This document shows positions 51,772 to 61,376 of a DNA stretch of 64,000 nt, piece after piece. Both the position numbers and the translations under genes were made by a program. Origin of the DNA: Micromonospora antibiotica (GTDB lineage Bacteria > Actinomycetota > Actinomycetes > Mycobacteriales > Micromonosporaceae). Location of the stretch: positions 62,001-126,000 of the forward strand of contig NZ_JAGFWR010000005.1 of the NCBI RefSeq assembly GCF_017599305.1, given 5' to 3'. The notes under the pieces were generated by a model that saw nothing but the letters and a program-made list of their open reading frames with translations, made no database searches and had not been told where the DNA came from. The number at the start of each line of letters is the position of its first letter. Within the stretch, counting starts at the first letter, position 1.

Positions 51772-54096
51772 GTGAGCACCCCTCGCGAGCACCCCACCAG
51801 CCCGTCCGCCGCCACCGACCCGACCCGCAACGGCACCCGCCGCCGGGGCGGTTCCCGCACCCGCCGCGCCCCCGAGGACGTCGCCGCCACGGCACCCGAC
51901 TCCCCCGCCGCCAGCGCCGCCGGGGCCTCCGCCGGCCTGGACGAGGTGCTCGACACCGGCGACCGGCCCACCGCCGACGGCGCGTCCACCGCCACGGGGT
52001 CGAGCACCGCCGACGGGGCACCCGCCGTCGAACCGCTGCCGGCGGACCGGTTCCTCAACCGGGAGCTGTCCTGGCTCGACTTCAACGGCCGGGTGCTCGC
52101 GTTGGCCGAGGACCCCGGCACGCCGCTGCTGGAACGGGCGAAGTTCCTGGCCATCTTCGCCAGCAACCTCGACGAGTTCTACATGGTGCGGGTGGCCGGG
52201 CTCAAGCGCCGCCTCTCCGCCGGTCTGCCGGTACGCGGCGGGGACCGGCTGCCGCTGCGTACCCAGCTGGAACGGATCACCGAGTGCGCCGCCGGGCTGG
52301 TCGCCCGGCAGGCCGCCTGCTTCGTCGACGACCTGCTGCCGCAACTGGCCCGGGAGGACATCCGGATCCTGCGCTGGGCGGAGCTGGACGACCCGGAACG
52401 GGAACGGCTGCGCACCTACTTCCGGGAACACATCTTCCCGGTGCTCACCCCGCTCGCGGTGGACCCGGCGCACCCGTTCCCGTACATCTCCGGGCGGTCG
52501 TTGAACCTGGCCGTGGCGGTACGCGACCCCGACGGCGGTTCGGAGCTGTTCGCCCGGGTGAAGGTGCCCAACAACGTGCCCCGCTTCGTCCGGGTGGCCC
52601 GCGACCAGCCGGGGCTGCGGATGCTGCCCGTCGAGGAACTCATCTCGGTGCACCTGGGGCAACTCTTCTCCGGCATGCAGGTGGTCGAGTGCCACCTGTT
52701 CCGGGTCACCCGCAACGCCGAGGTGGAGGTCGACGAGGACCGCGACGAGGATCTGCTCCAGGCGTTGGAACGGGAGCTGGCCCGGCGACGCTTCGGCCCC
52801 CCGGTCCGGCTGGAGGTGGCCGCCTCCATCTCCGACCACATGCTGGAGCTGCTCGTCCGCGAGCTGGACATGGACGGGCACGACGTGCTGCGGGTGCCCG
52901 GCCTGCTGGACCTGTCGGCGCTGTGGCAGCTCTACGGCGAGGCGGACCGCCCCGACCTGAAGGACAAGCCGTTCGTGCCGGCCACCCACCCCCGGCTGGC
53001 CGAGGGCGAGGTGCCGCGCAGCGTCTTCGCCACCCTGCGCGACGGCGACGTGCTGGTGCACCACCCGTACCACTCGTTCGCGACCAGCGTGCAACGCTTC
53101 GTCGAGCAGGCCGCCGCCGACCCGAACGTGCTGGCCATCAAGCAGACCCTTTACCGCACCAGCGGCGACTCCCCGATCGTCGACGCGCTGGTCGACGCCG
53201 CCGCCGCCGGCAAGCAGGTGGTGGTGCTGGTGGAGCTGAAGGCCCGCTTCGACGAGGTGGCCAACATCGGCTGGGCGCGCACCCTGGAACGGGCCGGCTG
53301 CCACGTCGTCTACGGCCTGGTCGGGCTCAAGACGCACTGCAAGACCGCCCTGGTGGTACGCCAGGAGGGCAACCAGATCCGCCGGTACTGCCACATCGGC
53401 ACCGGCAACTACCACCCCAAGACCGCCCGACTGTACGAGGACTTCGGCGTGCTCACCGCCGACCCGGAGATCGGCGCCGACCTGACCGACCTGTTCAACG
53501 TGCTCACCGGCTACAGCCGGCAGACCGCGTACCGGCGGTTGCTGGTCGCCCCGCAGGGCATCCGCAGCGGGTTGGTGGAGCGGATCGAGCGGGAGATCGC
53601 GCACGTCCGGCTGGGCATGCCGGGGCTGGTGCAGTTCAAGGTGAACTCGCTGGTCGACGAGGAGATCACCGACGCGCTCTACCGGGCGTCGCGGGCCGGC
53701 GTGCACGTGGACCTGCTGATCCGGGGGATGTGCACGCTGCGGCCGGGGGTGCCGGGGCTGTCGGAGAACATCCGGGTCCGCTCGATCCTCGGCCGGTTCC
53801 TGGAACACTCGCGGATCTTCCGGTTCGGCAACAACGGCGACGCCGAATTCTGGATGGGTTCCGCCGACCTGATGCACCGCAACCTCGACCGCCGGGTCGA
53901 GGCGCTGGTGCAGGTCAGCGACCCGGTCGCCCGAGCCGAACTGGACCAGGTGATGACCACCGCGATGAGCCCGGACGTGGACGCGTTCGAGCTGGCCGCC
54001 GACGGCAACTGGACCCGGCGTACCGGCAGCGCCGAGCAGCCCCTGCACGACCTGCAGGAGCTGCTGCTGCGCCGGGTGGGCAGCTCCGCCGGCTGA
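51772..54096 (+). CDS. ppk: Polyphosphate kinase 1
   Basis: Polymerises ATP gamma-phosphates into polyphosphate; 774 residues. The first ~85 residues are a disordered Ala/Thr/Ser-rich extension; the PPK N domain begins at [24 protein letters not shown]. Landmark segments are [91 protein letters not shown] (catalytic HxK pair) and [25 protein letters not shown] start. Next to the MutT1-type gene as in Mycobacterium. Confidence 0.97.
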   Translation: MSTPREHPTSPSAATDPTRNGTRRRGGSRTRRAPEDVAATAPDSPAASAAGASAGLDEVLDTGDRPTADGASTATGSSTADGAPAVEPLPADRFLNRELSWLDFNGRVLALAEDPGTPLLERAKFLAIFASNLDEFYMVRVAGLKRRLSAGLPVRGGDRLPLRTQLERITECAAGLVARQAACFVDDLLPQLAREDIRILRWAELDDPERERLRTYFREHIFPVLTPLAVDPAHPFPYISGRSLNLAVAVRDPDGGSELFARVKVPNNVPRFVRVARDQPGLRMLPVEELISVHLGQLFSGMQVVECHLFRVTRNAEVEVDEDRDEDLLQALERELARRRFGPPVRLEVAASISDHMLELLVRELDMDGHDVLRVPGLLDLSALWQLYGEADRPDLKDKPFVPATHPRLAEGEVPRSVFATLRDGDVLVHHPYHSFATSVQRFVEQAAADPNVLAIKQTLYRTSGDSPIVDALVDAAAAGKQVVVLVELKARFDEVANIGWARTLERAGCHVVYGLVGLKTHCKTALVVRQEGNQIRRYCHIGTGNYHPKTARLYEDFGVLTADPEIGADLTDLFNVLTGYSRQTAYRRLLVAPQGIRSGLVERIEREIAHVRLGMPGLVQFKVNSLVDEEITDALYRASRAGVHVDLLIRGMCTLRPGVPGLSENIRVRSILGRFLEHSRIFRFGNNGDAEFWMGSADLMHRNLDRRVEALVQVSDPVARAELDQVMTTAMSPDVDAFELAADGNWTRRTGSAEQPLHDLQELLLRRVGSSAG

Positions 54097-54126
54097 CCGT
54101 CAGGTCGCCCGTCCGGCGGGCCGGGC

Positions 54127-54181
54127 GGGCGACGGGCCAGGCGGGCGACGGGCCAGGCGGGCGACGGGCCAGGCGGGCGAC
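54127..54181. repeat. Tandem 16-bp repeat, 3.4 copies
   Basis: GGGCGACGGGCCAGGC at 54127-54142, 54143-54158 and 54159-54174 plus a partial fourth. In the 120-base gap between ppk and the MutT1-type gene. Confidence 0.85.
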
Positions 54182-54216
54182 CGACGGGACCGATTCTCCG
54201 GACGTAGGGTGACCAG

Positions 54217-55101
54217 ATGGTGGACGAGGAGGCGGCCGGGATCCGGGCGGCCGGTGGGGTGGCCTGGCGGCCGGCCGGTGACGGCGGGGTCGAGGTCTGC
54301 CTGGTGCACCGACCCCGCTACGGCGACTGGTCGCTGCCCAAGGGCAAGCTGGAACGCGGCGAGCACCCGCTGCTGGCCGCCGTCCGCGAGGTGGCCGAGG
54401 AGTCCGACGTGCGGGCCGTGCCGCAGGTCCGGCTGCCCACCGTGCGGTACCGCAGTGAGGGCCGGCCGAAGGTGGTCGACTACTGGTCGATGCGGGCCGT
54501 GGCCAGCGGCGGGTTCCAGCCGGACACCGAGGTCGACGACGTGTGCTGGCTCGACGTCGACGCCGCCGTCCGGCGGGTCAGCTACCCGCACGACGCGCAG
54601 GTGCTGACCGCGTTCGCCGCCCTGCCCCGGGTCACCGGCACGGTGGCCCTGGTCCGGCACGCCCACGCCGGTAAGCGGGCGACCTGGTCCGGACCGGACA
54701 CCGGCCGGCCGTTGGACGCCGAGGGGGTCACCCAGGCACGGGCGTTGGCCCCGCTGGTCGCCTTGGTCCGCCCGGTACGGCTGCTGTCGGCCTCGCCCCG
54801 CCGCTGCGTGCAGACCCTGGACCCGGTGGCCGACCTGCTGGATCTGCCGATCGAGGTGTGCGGGGACTTCGACGAGCCGCAGCCGGGTCAGCAGGTCGAC
54901 GAGTGCGCGTTGGCCGCCGCCGGCCGGTTGGCCGAGCTGGCCGCCCGTGGGCAGCCGGTCGGGGTGTGCAGCCAGGGCAAGGTGATCCCGGGGGCGTTGG
55001 CCCGGCTCGCCGGGCGCGACGACGACTTCGGCACCGCCAAGGGGGGCGGTTGGCTGCTCGCCTTCACCGCCGACCGGCTGCTCGCCGCCGACCGCCTCTG
55101 A
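54217..55101 (+). CDS. mutT1: NUDIX hydrolase fused to histidine phosphatase (MutT1-like)
   Basis: 294 residues in two domains. The N-terminal NUDIX box is GKLERGEHPLLAAVREVAEESD (G-x5-E-x7-REVxEE), specific for 8-oxo-GTP-type and diadenosine hydrolases. The C-terminal histidine-phosphatase-like domain has LVRHAHAGKR (phospho-histidine RHA), RLLSASPRRCVQTL (second R) and a late SQGKVIPG rather than a full GHE. This fusion is the MutT1 of mycobacteria, which first makes 8-oxo-GDP then 8-oxo-GMP. Adjacent to ppk and hup as in Mycobacterium. Confidence 0.93.
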   Translation: MVDEEAAGIRAAGGVAWRPAGDGGVEVCLVHRPRYGDWSLPKGKLERGEHPLLAAVREVAEESDVRAVPQVRLPTVRYRSEGRPKVVDYWSMRAVASGGFQPDTEVDDVCWLDVDAAVRRVSYPHDAQVLTAFAALPRVTGTVALVRHAHAGKRATWSGPDTGRPLDAEGVTQARALAPLVALVRPVRLLSASPRRCVQTLDPVADLLDLPIEVCGDFDEPQPGQQVDECALAAAGRLAELAARGQPVGVCSQGKVIPGALARLAGRDDDFGTAKGGGWLLAFTADRLLAADRL

Positions 55102-55142
55102 ACACCCACCCCCGACCGGCCCCGGACACTCGCCGTTGCACC

Positions 55143-55361
55143 CTCGCGGCCGACCGGGCGCAGGACCCTCACGACCGGCCGACGCCGGACAGTCGCGGCC
55201 GGACGCCGCTGCGCCCCCGCGGCCGACCGGGCGCAGGACCCTAACGGTCGGCCGACGCCGGACAGTCGCGGCCGGACGCCCGTACGCCCTCGCGGCTGAC
55301 CATGTGCAGGACCCTCACGACCCGGCCGACGCCGGACAGTCGCGGCCGGCCCCCGGTTGGA
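55143..55361. repeat. 73-bp imperfect tandem repeat, about three copies
   Basis: The segment GCAGGACCCT recurs at 55160, 55233 and 55306 (period 73), each followed by CACGACCGGCCGACGCCGGACAGTCGCGGCCGG with small changes. Occupies the gap between the opposing MutT1 and HU genes, just before a strong hairpin. Non-coding minisatellite. Confidence 0.85.
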
Positions 55362-55367
55362 GGTCGG

Positions 55368-55402
55368 AAACGGGCGCCCACCGTGGCGGTGGGCGCCCGT
55401 TT
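55368..55402. terminator. Strong terminator between MutT1 and HU genes
   Basis: Perfect 16-bp stem (55368-55383 with 55387-55402), TGG loop, 16 bases after the leftward HU stop; its flank carries an AAA/TTT on the outer arms. Confidence 0.88.
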
Positions 55403-55417
55403 CGTCGTACCGGGAAA

Positions 55418-56149
55418 TCAGCGCTTGGCGGCGGTCCGCTTCGCCGGCGCCTTCTTCGCGGTGGTGGCCTTGGCGGTGGTGCTCTTGGCCGCGGCGGTCT
55501 TCTTGGCCGCCGCGCTCCGGGCGGGAGCCGACTTGGTCGCCGTGGCGGTCTTCTTCGCCGGAGCGGCCTTCTTCGTGGCCGCCTTGGTCGCGGTGGCGGC
55601 CTTGGTGGCCTTCGCCGCGGTGGTCTTGGCGGCACCGGTGGCCTTGCTGGCCGCGGTCGTCTTCTTGGCCGCGGTGGCCTTGACGCCGGTCGCCTTCGTC
55701 CCGGTCGCCTTGCTGGCCGCGGTCGTCTTCTTGGCCGTGGTCGCCTTGGCCGTGGTCGCCTTCGCGCCGGTGGCCTTGGCGCCGGCCGCCTTCGCGGCGG
55801 TGGCCTTCGTGCCGGTGGCCTTGGCGGCCGCCGTGGTGGTGGTCTTCTTCGCCGGAGCGGCGGTCTTCGGCACCTTGCCGGTGGCCACCATCTCCTTGAA
55901 ACCGGCGCCCGGCTTGAAGGCCGGCACGGATGTCTTCTTGACCTTCACCGCCTCACCGGTACGCGGGTTGCGCGCTGTTCGCGCCGCCCGGACACGCTTT
56001 TCGAACGATCCGAATCCGGTGATCGCCACTTTGTCGCCCTTGGTGACCGCCGCCTGGACCTCGGCGAGGACCGCGTCGAGCGCCGCCGTCGCCGACTTCC
56101 GGTCCCCCAGGCGAGCGGCGAGCGCCTCGATGAGCTCGGCCTTGTTCAC
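55418..56149 (-). CDS. hup: HU-type nucleoid protein with histone-H1-like tail
   Basis: 243 residues. Residues 1-90 are a complete HU fold ([51 protein letters not shown]). The remaining ~150 are almost entirely Lys/Ala/Thr in KATG, AAKK, PAKK-type units, comparable to HupB of mycobacteria and HupS of Streptomyces. The tail compacts DNA and may carry acetylation or methylation sites. GTG four bases after GGGAGGAAG; leuD is 172 bases upstream on the same strand. Confidence 0.95.
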   Translation of the reverse strand: MNKAELIEALAARLGDRKSATAALDAVLAEVQAAVTKGDKVAITGFGSFEKRVRAARTARNPRTGEAVKVKKTSVPAFKPGAGFKEMVATGKVPKTAAPAKKTTTTAAAKATGTKATAAKAAGAKATGAKATTAKATTAKKTTAASKATGTKATGVKATAAKKTTAASKATGAAKTTAAKATKAATATKAATKKAAPAKKTATATKSAPARSAAAKKTAAAKSTTAKATTAKKAPAKRTAAKR

Positions 56150-56321
56150 GACTTCCTCCCGATTGTGCAACTGACTCGACGCGAGCCATTCTGCGCGCAC
56201 CGTATGCCCTGTGCAGCCTGGACACAAACATTCGGTGGAAAAAAGCCCTTGTGTCGTAACGGATTCGCCCCCACCGGATGAACCGGTGGGGGCGAAAACG
56301 GTGCCGTGGCCCGGCGTACGG

Positions 56322-56909
56322 CTAGACCACGGCGGGGGTGAACGACGGTCGGCCGGCCTCGTACGCCTCAATGTCGGCGACGTGCCGCAGGGTGAGTCCA
56401 ATGTCGTCGAGGCCCTCCATCAGCCGCCAGCGGCTGTGGTCGTCGAGCGGGAACGGCCAGGTGGAATCCCCGACCCGGACCTCACGGGTGGTCAGGTCGA
56501 CCGTCACCGGCGTGGTCGGATCGGCCTCCACGAGGTCCCAGATCTGCTCGACCGCGGTCAGTTCCAATTCGACCGGGAGGAGCCCTTCCTTGAGCGCGTT
56601 GCCCCGGAAGATGTCACCGAACCGGGGCGAGACGACCGCCTGGAAACCACCGTCGCGCAGCGCCCACACAGCGTGCTCCCGGGACGACCCGGTGCCGAAC
56701 TCGGGCCCCGCCACGAGGATGCTGGCCCCGGAATACGCCGGGTTGTTGAGCACGAATGCGGGATCGTCGCGCCAGGCCCGGAAGAGCCCGTCGGCGAAGC
56801 CCGTCCGGGTCACCCGCTTGAGGTACACGGCCGGGATGATCTGATCGGTATCCACATTGGAACGCCGCAGTGGCGCGGCGGTGCCGGTGTGGGTGGTGAA
56901 CTTGTCCAT
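56322..56909 (-). CDS. leuD: 3-isopropylmalate dehydratase small subunit
   Basis: Second subunit of isopropylmalate isomerase (leucine biosynthesis), 195 residues. [52 protein letters not shown] (substrate loop GSSRE) and the C-terminal [14 protein letters not shown] are diagnostic. ATG start, 15 bases after leuC stop. Confidence 0.97.
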   Translation of the reverse strand: MDKFTTHTGTAAPLRRSNVDTDQIIPAVYLKRVTRTGFADGLFRAWRDDPAFVLNNPAYSGASILVAGPEFGTGSSREHAVWALRDGGFQAVVSPRFGDIFRGNALKEGLLPVELELTAVEQIWDLVEADPTTPVTVDLTTREVRVGDSTWPFPLDDHSRWRLMEGLDDIGLTLRHVADIEAYEAGRPSFTPAVV

Positions 56910-56924
56910 CTCTCGGCTGCCCTT

Positions 56925-58367
56925 CTACAGATCGGCCGGGGCGGCGAGCCGGCCGGTCACGGCGGTGGCGGCGGCGACCGGCGGCGACACCAGGTGGGTA
57001 CGCCCGCCCCGGCCCTGCCGGCCCTCGAAGTTGCGGTTGGAGGTCGAGGCCGAACGCTCGCCCGGCTTCAGGGTGTCCGGGTTCATGCCCAGGCACATCG
57101 AGCAGCCGGCGAACCGCCACTCCGCTCCGGCGTCGGCGAAGACCTTGTCCAGGCCCTCCGCCTCGGCGGCCTCCCGCACGGCGGCGGAGCCGGGCACCAC
57201 CAGCATGCGTACCCCGTCGGCGACCCGGTGGCCGCGCAGCACGTCGGCGGCGGCCCGCAGGTCCTCCAGCCGGCCGTTGGTGCAGGAACCCACGAAGACC
57301 ACGTCGACGGCGAGGTCACGCAGCGGGGTGCCCGGGGTGAGGTCCATGTACTCCAGGGCCCGGCGCGCGGCGGTCCGCTCGGCGTCGGTGGTGAACTCCT
57401 CCGGATCCGGCACGGCCGCGCCGAGCGGGACGCCCTGACCGGGGTTGGTGCCCCAGGTGACGAACGGGGTGATCCGGCTCGCGTCGAGGGTCACCTCGGC
57501 GTCGAAGGTCGCGTCGTCGTCGGTGGGCAGCGTCCGCCAGTAGGCGAGCGCCGCGTCCCAGTCCGCCCCGGCCGGCGCGTGCGGCCGACCCTTGAGGTAC
57601 GCGAAGGTGGTCTCGTCCGGCGCGATCAGGCCCGCCTTGGCACCCCACTCGATGGACATGTTCGCCACCGTCATCCGGCCCTCCATCGACAGCGCCCGGA
57701 TCGCCTCGCCCCGGTACTCCACGATGTGACCGCGTCCGCCGCCCGTGCCGACCTGGGCGATCAGCGCGAGGACCAGGTCCTTGGCGGTGACGCCGGGGCC
57801 GAGCTGACCGGTGACGTTGACCGCCATGGTCTTCGGGCGGGCCTGCGGCAGGGTCTGGGTGGCCAGGACGTGTTCGACCTCACTGGTGCCGATGCCGAAG
57901 GCCAACGCGCCGAACGCGCCGTGGGTGGCGGTGTGGGAGTCGCCACAGACGATCGTCATCCCCGGCTGGGTCACGCCCAGCTGGGGGCCGATCACGTGCA
58001 CGATGCCCTGGTTCTCGTCGCCCAGGGGGTGCAGCCGCAGGCCGAACTCGGCGCAGTTGCGGCGCAACGTCTCGATCTGGGTACGCGAAGTCGGGTCCGC
58101 GATCGTCAGCAGGTCGCCCCGGCGCAGCCGGAACGCGGGATCGTCGTACCCGGTCGGGGTGTTGTGATCCTCGGTCGCGAGCGTGAGATCGGGGCGGCGG
58201 ACCTGCCGGCCGGCCTGGCGCAGCCCGTCGAACGCCTGCGGGCTGGTCACCTCGTGCAGCAGGTGCAGGTCGATGTAGAGCAGGTCCGGTTCGCCCTGGG
58301 CGGTCCGTACGACGTGTGCGTCCCAGACCTTCTCGGCCAGGGTCCTCGGTTGAGTGACTCCCACCAT
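56925..58367 (-). CDS. leuC: 3-isopropylmalate dehydratase large subunit
   Basis: [4Fe-4S]-containing subunit, 480 residues. [11 protein letters not shown] start region, [62 protein letters not shown] and [31 protein letters not shown] with cluster cysteines. Divergent from ndgR over ~50 bases. Confidence 0.97.
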   Translation of the reverse strand: MVGVTQPRTLAEKVWDAHVVRTAQGEPDLLYIDLHLLHEVTSPQAFDGLRQAGRQVRRPDLTLATEDHNTPTGYDDPAFRLRRGDLLTIADPTSRTQIETLRRNCAEFGLRLHPLGDENQGIVHVIGPQLGVTQPGMTIVCGDSHTATHGAFGALAFGIGTSEVEHVLATQTLPQARPKTMAVNVTGQLGPGVTAKDLVLALIAQVGTGGGRGHIVEYRGEAIRALSMEGRMTVANMSIEWGAKAGLIAPDETTFAYLKGRPHAPAGADWDAALAYWRTLPTDDDATFDAEVTLDASRITPFVTWGTNPGQGVPLGAAVPDPEEFTTDAERTAARRALEYMDLTPGTPLRDLAVDVVFVGSCTNGRLEDLRAAADVLRGHRVADGVRMLVVPGSAAVREAAEAEGLDKVFADAGAEWRFAGCSMCLGMNPDTLKPGERSASTSNRNFEGRQGRGGRTHLVSPPVAAATAVTGRLAAPADL

Positions 58368-58416
58368 CTGGACATCCTAAATTCTGGGAGGTAAATTTCG
58401 GCTTGTGGGACACAGT
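58368..58416. promoter_or_regulatory. Compact divergent promoter of leuC and ndgR
   Basis: Only 49 bases, AT-rich for this genome, with CTAAATTCTGGGAGGTAAATTTCGG (two AAATT half-sites). Probable NdgR/LtbR binding site, as in the homologous regions of Streptomyces and Corynebacterium. Confidence 0.6.
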
Positions 58417-59103
58417 ATGAGCGGTGTCGGCGTGCTCGACAAGGCGGTGGTCATCCTGGCCGCCTGTGTCGACGGCGCCAGCCTGGCCGAACTAGTCGAA
58501 CGCACCAAGCTGCCCCGAGCCACCGCACACCGGCTGGCCCAGGCACTGGAGATCCACCGGATGCTGGTCCGGGACACCCAGGGACGATGGCGTCCCGGGC
58601 CCCGGCTCGGCGAGTTGGCCAACGCCGCCCCGGACGTCCTGCTGACCGCCGCCGAGCCACTCCTGGCCGCACTGCGCGACGCCACCGGGGAGAGCGCCCA
58701 ACTCTACCTACGCCGGGCCGACGAACGGGTCTGCGTGGCCGCCGCCGAACGGGCCAGCGGCCTACGGGACACCGTCCCGGTCGGCTCGGTGCTGCCCATG
58801 ACGGCCGGCTCCGCCGCGCAGATCCTGCTCGCCTGGGAGCCACCCGAGGCGGTCATGCCGCTGCTGCCCCGGTCCAAGTTCACCGGCCGCACCCTCGCCG
58901 AGGTACGCCGCCGGGGCTGGGCGCAGAGCGTCGCCGAACGGGAGGCCGGTGTGGCGAGCGTCTCCGCCCCCATCCGGGACCGCACCGGCCGGGTGATCGC
59001 CTCGATCAGCATCTCCGGCCCCATCGAACGCCTCGGCCGCCGCCCCGGCGAACGCCACGCCATGGCCGTCGTCCGCGCCGGCCAACGCCTCTCCGGCCTC
59101 TAA
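58417..59103 (+). CDS. ndgR: IclR-family regulator NdgR/LtbR type
   Basis: Regulator of leuCD and amino-acid metabolism, about 228 residues from the ATG at 58417 (GTG at 58405 adds four). N-terminal helix-turn-helix SGVGVLDKAVVILAACVDGASLAELVERTKLPRATAHRLAQALEIHRMLV; C-terminal IclR domain (ATGESAQLYLRRADERVCVAA, GSVLPMTAGSAAQILLAWEPPEA, ISISGPIERLG). Start likely leaderless or with weak signal. Divergent from leuC. Confidence 0.92.
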   Translation: MSGVGVLDKAVVILAACVDGASLAELVERTKLPRATAHRLAQALEIHRMLVRDTQGRWRPGPRLGELANAAPDVLLTAAEPLLAALRDATGESAQLYLRRADERVCVAAAERASGLRDTVPVGSVLPMTAGSAAQILLAWEPPEAVMPLLPRSKFTGRTLAEVRRRGWAQSVAEREAGVASVSAPIRDRTGRVIASISISGPIERLGRRPGERHAMAVVRAGQRLSGL

Positions 59104-59187
59104 CCCCCTCCCCCGCCCACCCTCCCCTCCCCCGCCCCACCCGCCCCGCCCGCCTCACCCACGTCCCGCCCGCCTCACCCGCCTCGG

Positions 59188-59265
59188 TGATCAAGAGGTT
59201 TGCGTCATTTTTAGAGATCAAAGTGACGCAAACCTCTTGATCAACTGACGTAAACCTCTTGATCA
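59188..59265. repeat. 20-bp palindromic element, three copies
   Basis: TGATCAAGAGGTTTGCGTCA at 59188-59207 is repeated as its exact reverse complement at 59224-59243, and again at 59246-59265 with a single difference. The first two can form a 20-bp hairpin with a 16-base loop. Located in the ndgR-tRNA spacer (59104-59391, otherwise without genes). Resembles a dispersed intergenic element. Confidence 0.85.
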
Positions 59266-59391
59266 CCGCAGCGAGACCGGCGGGAGCGGGAGGGCAAGGG
59301 AGATGGCCGGGAGCGGGGCCGGGGCGGGGAGCGGGACCGGGAGAGATGGCGATCGGCCCGCCTCGCGGGGCGAGACGGGCCGATCGTGTGG

Positions 59392-59464
59392 TAGCCCCGA
59401 CCGGATTCGAACCGGCGCTACCGCCTTGAGAGGGCGGCGTCCTGGGCCACTAGACGACGGGGCC
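59392..59464 (-). tRNA. tRNA-Glu (anticodon CUC)
   Basis: 73-base tRNA gene, no encoded CCA. Acceptor GGCCCCG pairs with CGGGGCT (one G-U), D-loop TAGTGG, anticodon stem-loop with CTC in CCTCTCAAG, T-arm GGTTCGAAT. Reads GAG codons. An identical copy lies 560 bases upstream on the same strand. Confidence 0.95.
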
Positions 59465-59654
59465 AGGCACTTTTCCTGCTTCACCACCCCGGGGGGCGGC
59501 GCGGGATTAGTCTAACGGCACCGACATCCGGCCCCCAAGACGGGGGTCGGGGCCCTGCGGTCGTGCGCCGACCGGGCCATCGCCGGCCAGCACCGGGGGA
59601 CGTGGGCACCCCCAGGGGGCGGCCAGGCGTGTAGGCGCCCGGGGATGTGGGCGT

Positions 59655-59705
59655 CCCAGGGGCGAAGTAGCGGTATCTGGTGGCTGGGATGGCGCAACAG
59701 CGCCC
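59655..59705. repeat. Dispersed element, copy 2
   Basis: GCGAAGTAGCGGTATC...GGGA...GCGCAACAGCGCC aligns without gaps to 40470-40520. Same orientation as copy 1. Confidence 0.5.
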
Positions 59706-59853
59706 CACGTGGGGTTCTACCCGGCCGGGAAGGCAAAACAGCCCGGGCGGACAGCCGGACATTCCGGCCGGGCGGCGGACAGGCGGGGCGGAGCGGCCGA
59801 CCGACGAACAAATAGGGCAGGCAGGCGCGAAACGGTCAGGCGGCGGGACAGGC

Positions 59854-59975
59854 GAGGCAGGCGGACGCGGAACGACCGGCCGACAGACAAACGAGGCAGG
59901 CGGACGCGGAACGACCGCCGGCCGGCGGACAAGCGAGGCAGGCGGGCGGGCGGAACGACCGGGCGGAGCGCGTAC
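59854..59975. repeat. Tandem repeat of about 40 bp, three copies
   Basis: GAGGCAGGCGG at 59854, 59893 and 59935 (spacings 39 and 42), each followed by GACGCGGAACGACCGG-like sequence. Confidence 0.75.
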
Positions 59976-60024
59976 GGATGCGAAGAAGCCCGCCCCAGCG
60001 AGGTGGGACGGGCTGTCAGCGTTG

Positions 60025-60097
60025 TAGCCCCGACCGGATTCGAACCGGCGCTACCGCCTTGAGAGGGCGGCGTCCTGGGCCACTAGACGACGGGGCC
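60025..60097 (-). tRNA. tRNA-Glu (anticodon CUC), second copy
   Basis: Identical across all 73 bases to the gene at 59392-59464 and flanked by the same one or two bases. Duplicate identity implies recent duplication or gene conversion. Confidence 0.95.
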
Positions 60098-60237
60098 AGA
60101 ACATAGCTTGTGCTTCCCTGCCCTGCCGGGCGGGGAAGCTGCACTCTATCAGAGATCAACTTGACTCCCGCGGCGGGAGCGGTGTCGATCACCGTCAGAA
60201 TCCAGCGTCCGCGGATTCGGGTGAACCTGCGGTTGCG

Positions 60238-60309
60238 CTGGGGTACCAGGACTCGAACCTAGACTAACTGAACCAGAATCAGTTGGGCTGCCAATTACCC
60301 CATACCCCA
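60238..60309 (-). tRNA. tRNA-Gln (anticodon CUG)
   Basis: 72-base tRNA. Acceptor TGGGGTA pairs with TACCCCA, discriminator G; anticodon loop TTCTGGT with CTG; T-arm GGTTCGAGT. Reads CAG codons. tRNA-Glu and tRNA-Gln are clustered near gltX in many actinobacteria. Confidence 0.95.
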
Positions 60310-60417
60310 TTGGCCCCTTGTGGCGCCGGGAAGGAACTTTACCCTCCCCGCGCCAACAGGCCAAATCCAATCCCCCAAACCACCCTTGAGCTGCGGAAGC
60401 AGGGGGTGTCGTACGGC

Positions 60418-61221
60418 TCAGGCGACCGGGACCACCGAGTTGGTGAGTTCGCCGATCCCCTCGATCCGCACGGTGACCGTATCCCCGTCGGTGAGCGGAC
60501 TAACCCCGGCCGGGGTGCCGGTCAGCACCACGTCGCCGGGCAGCAGCGTCATCACGTGCGAGATGTACGACACCAGCGCCGGCACGTCGAACACCATGTC
60601 CTTGGTCCGACCGAGCTGGCGTACCTCCATCTCGTCCGGGTTGCGCCCCACCTCGCAGCGGACCTCCAGGTCGGAGACGTCCAGGCCGGTGGTGATCCAG
60701 GGGCCGATGGGGCAGAACGAGTCGAAGCCCTTGGCCCGGGTCCACTGCGAGTCGGACCGCTGCAGATCCCGCGCGGTGACGTCGTTGGCGCAGGTGTAGC
60801 CGAAGATGGCCCGCTCGGCGGCGGCCCGGTCGGCCCGGCGGGCACCCGGCGCACCGATCACCACGGCCAGCTCCGCCTCGTGCTCGACGTGCTTGGAGAA
60901 GATCGGCAGCCGGATCGCGTCCCGGGGGCCGATCACCGAGGTGGACGGCTTGAGGAAGAGCAACGGCTCCTTCGGCACCTCGTTGCCGTGCTCGGCGGCG
61001 TGCTCGGCGTAGTTACGCCCGACACAGACCACCTTGCTCGGCAGGATCGGCGAGAGCAGCCGAACGTCGGAGAGCGCCCAGCGGGCGCCCGAGAACTGGA
61101 TCTGCCCGAACGGGTGGCCGTCGATCTCGGCGATGGTCAGGCCCTGCGGCCCGGCCTCCGACTCGCCCTCGACGACCCCGAACGACATTCCCTTGGCATG
61201 AGCGAAACGAGCGATACGCAC
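60418..61221 (-). CDS. Fumarylacetoacetate hydrolase-family protein
   Basis: 267-residue FAH-superfamily protein (hydratase or C-C hydrolase). KVVCVGRNYAEHAAEHG, KPSTSVIGPRDAIRLP (acidic metal site follows), EAELAVVIG, GYTCANDVTARDLQ, GFDSFCPIGPW, LVSYISHVMTLLPGDVVLTGTPAGVSPL. Substrate unknown; in related genomes it stands beside gltX and ndgR. GTG start. Confidence 0.92.
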   Translation of the reverse strand: MRIARFAHAKGMSFGVVEGESEAGPQGLTIAEIDGHPFGQIQFSGARWALSDVRLLSPILPSKVVCVGRNYAEHAAEHGNEVPKEPLLFLKPSTSVIGPRDAIRLPIFSKHVEHEAELAVVIGAPGARRADRAAAERAIFGYTCANDVTARDLQRSDSQWTRAKGFDSFCPIGPWITTGLDVSDLEVRCEVGRNPDEMEVRQLGRTKDMVFDVPALVSYISHVMTLLPGDVVLTGTPAGVSPLTDGDTVTVRIEGIGELTNSVVPVA

Positions 61222-61376
61222 CCGGCCAATCTATCCCCCACGGCGGTGTCGCCCGTCGGCCACCGGGAAACGTCGGCGCAGCGTAGGCCATCGGTCGGCG
61301 CTGCGGGCGGGGTTCGGGGCTTCGTACCCGCCCGGAGGGTCCCCGCTCCTAACGTCGGCTCCGGAGGTTCGTTGGT

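Larger units (their letters stand above)
59465..60024. other. Repeat-rich spacer between two identical tRNA-Glu genes
   Basis: 560 bases without a convincing gene; a 115-codon frame on the plus strand is an artefact of repeats rich in Gly/Arg/Thr codons. Contents: a copy of the dispersed element at 59655-59705, GGGGGACGTGGGC-like short repeats at 59590-59660, and the tandem array at 59854-59975. Confidence 0.6.

Noticed and set aside
50707..54048. 1113-codon minus-strand frame over cofC and ppk
   Set aside because: Shadow of the real plus-strand genes, with repetitive His/Gly/Arg composition typical of antisense frames in high-GC DNA.
55143..55361. CRISPR array or origin-like repeats
   Set aside because: Three 73-bp near-identical copies without unique spacers; no replication proteins around.
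59680..60027. 115-codon frame between the tRNA-Glu genes
   Set aside because: Gly/Arg/Thr repeats caused by the 40-bp tandem array; no start signal and no conserved sequence.
59392..60097. Prophage or integrative element attachment site at tRNA-Glu
   Set aside because: No integrase, no truncated tRNA copy and both tRNAs are complete; an old scar cannot be excluded.
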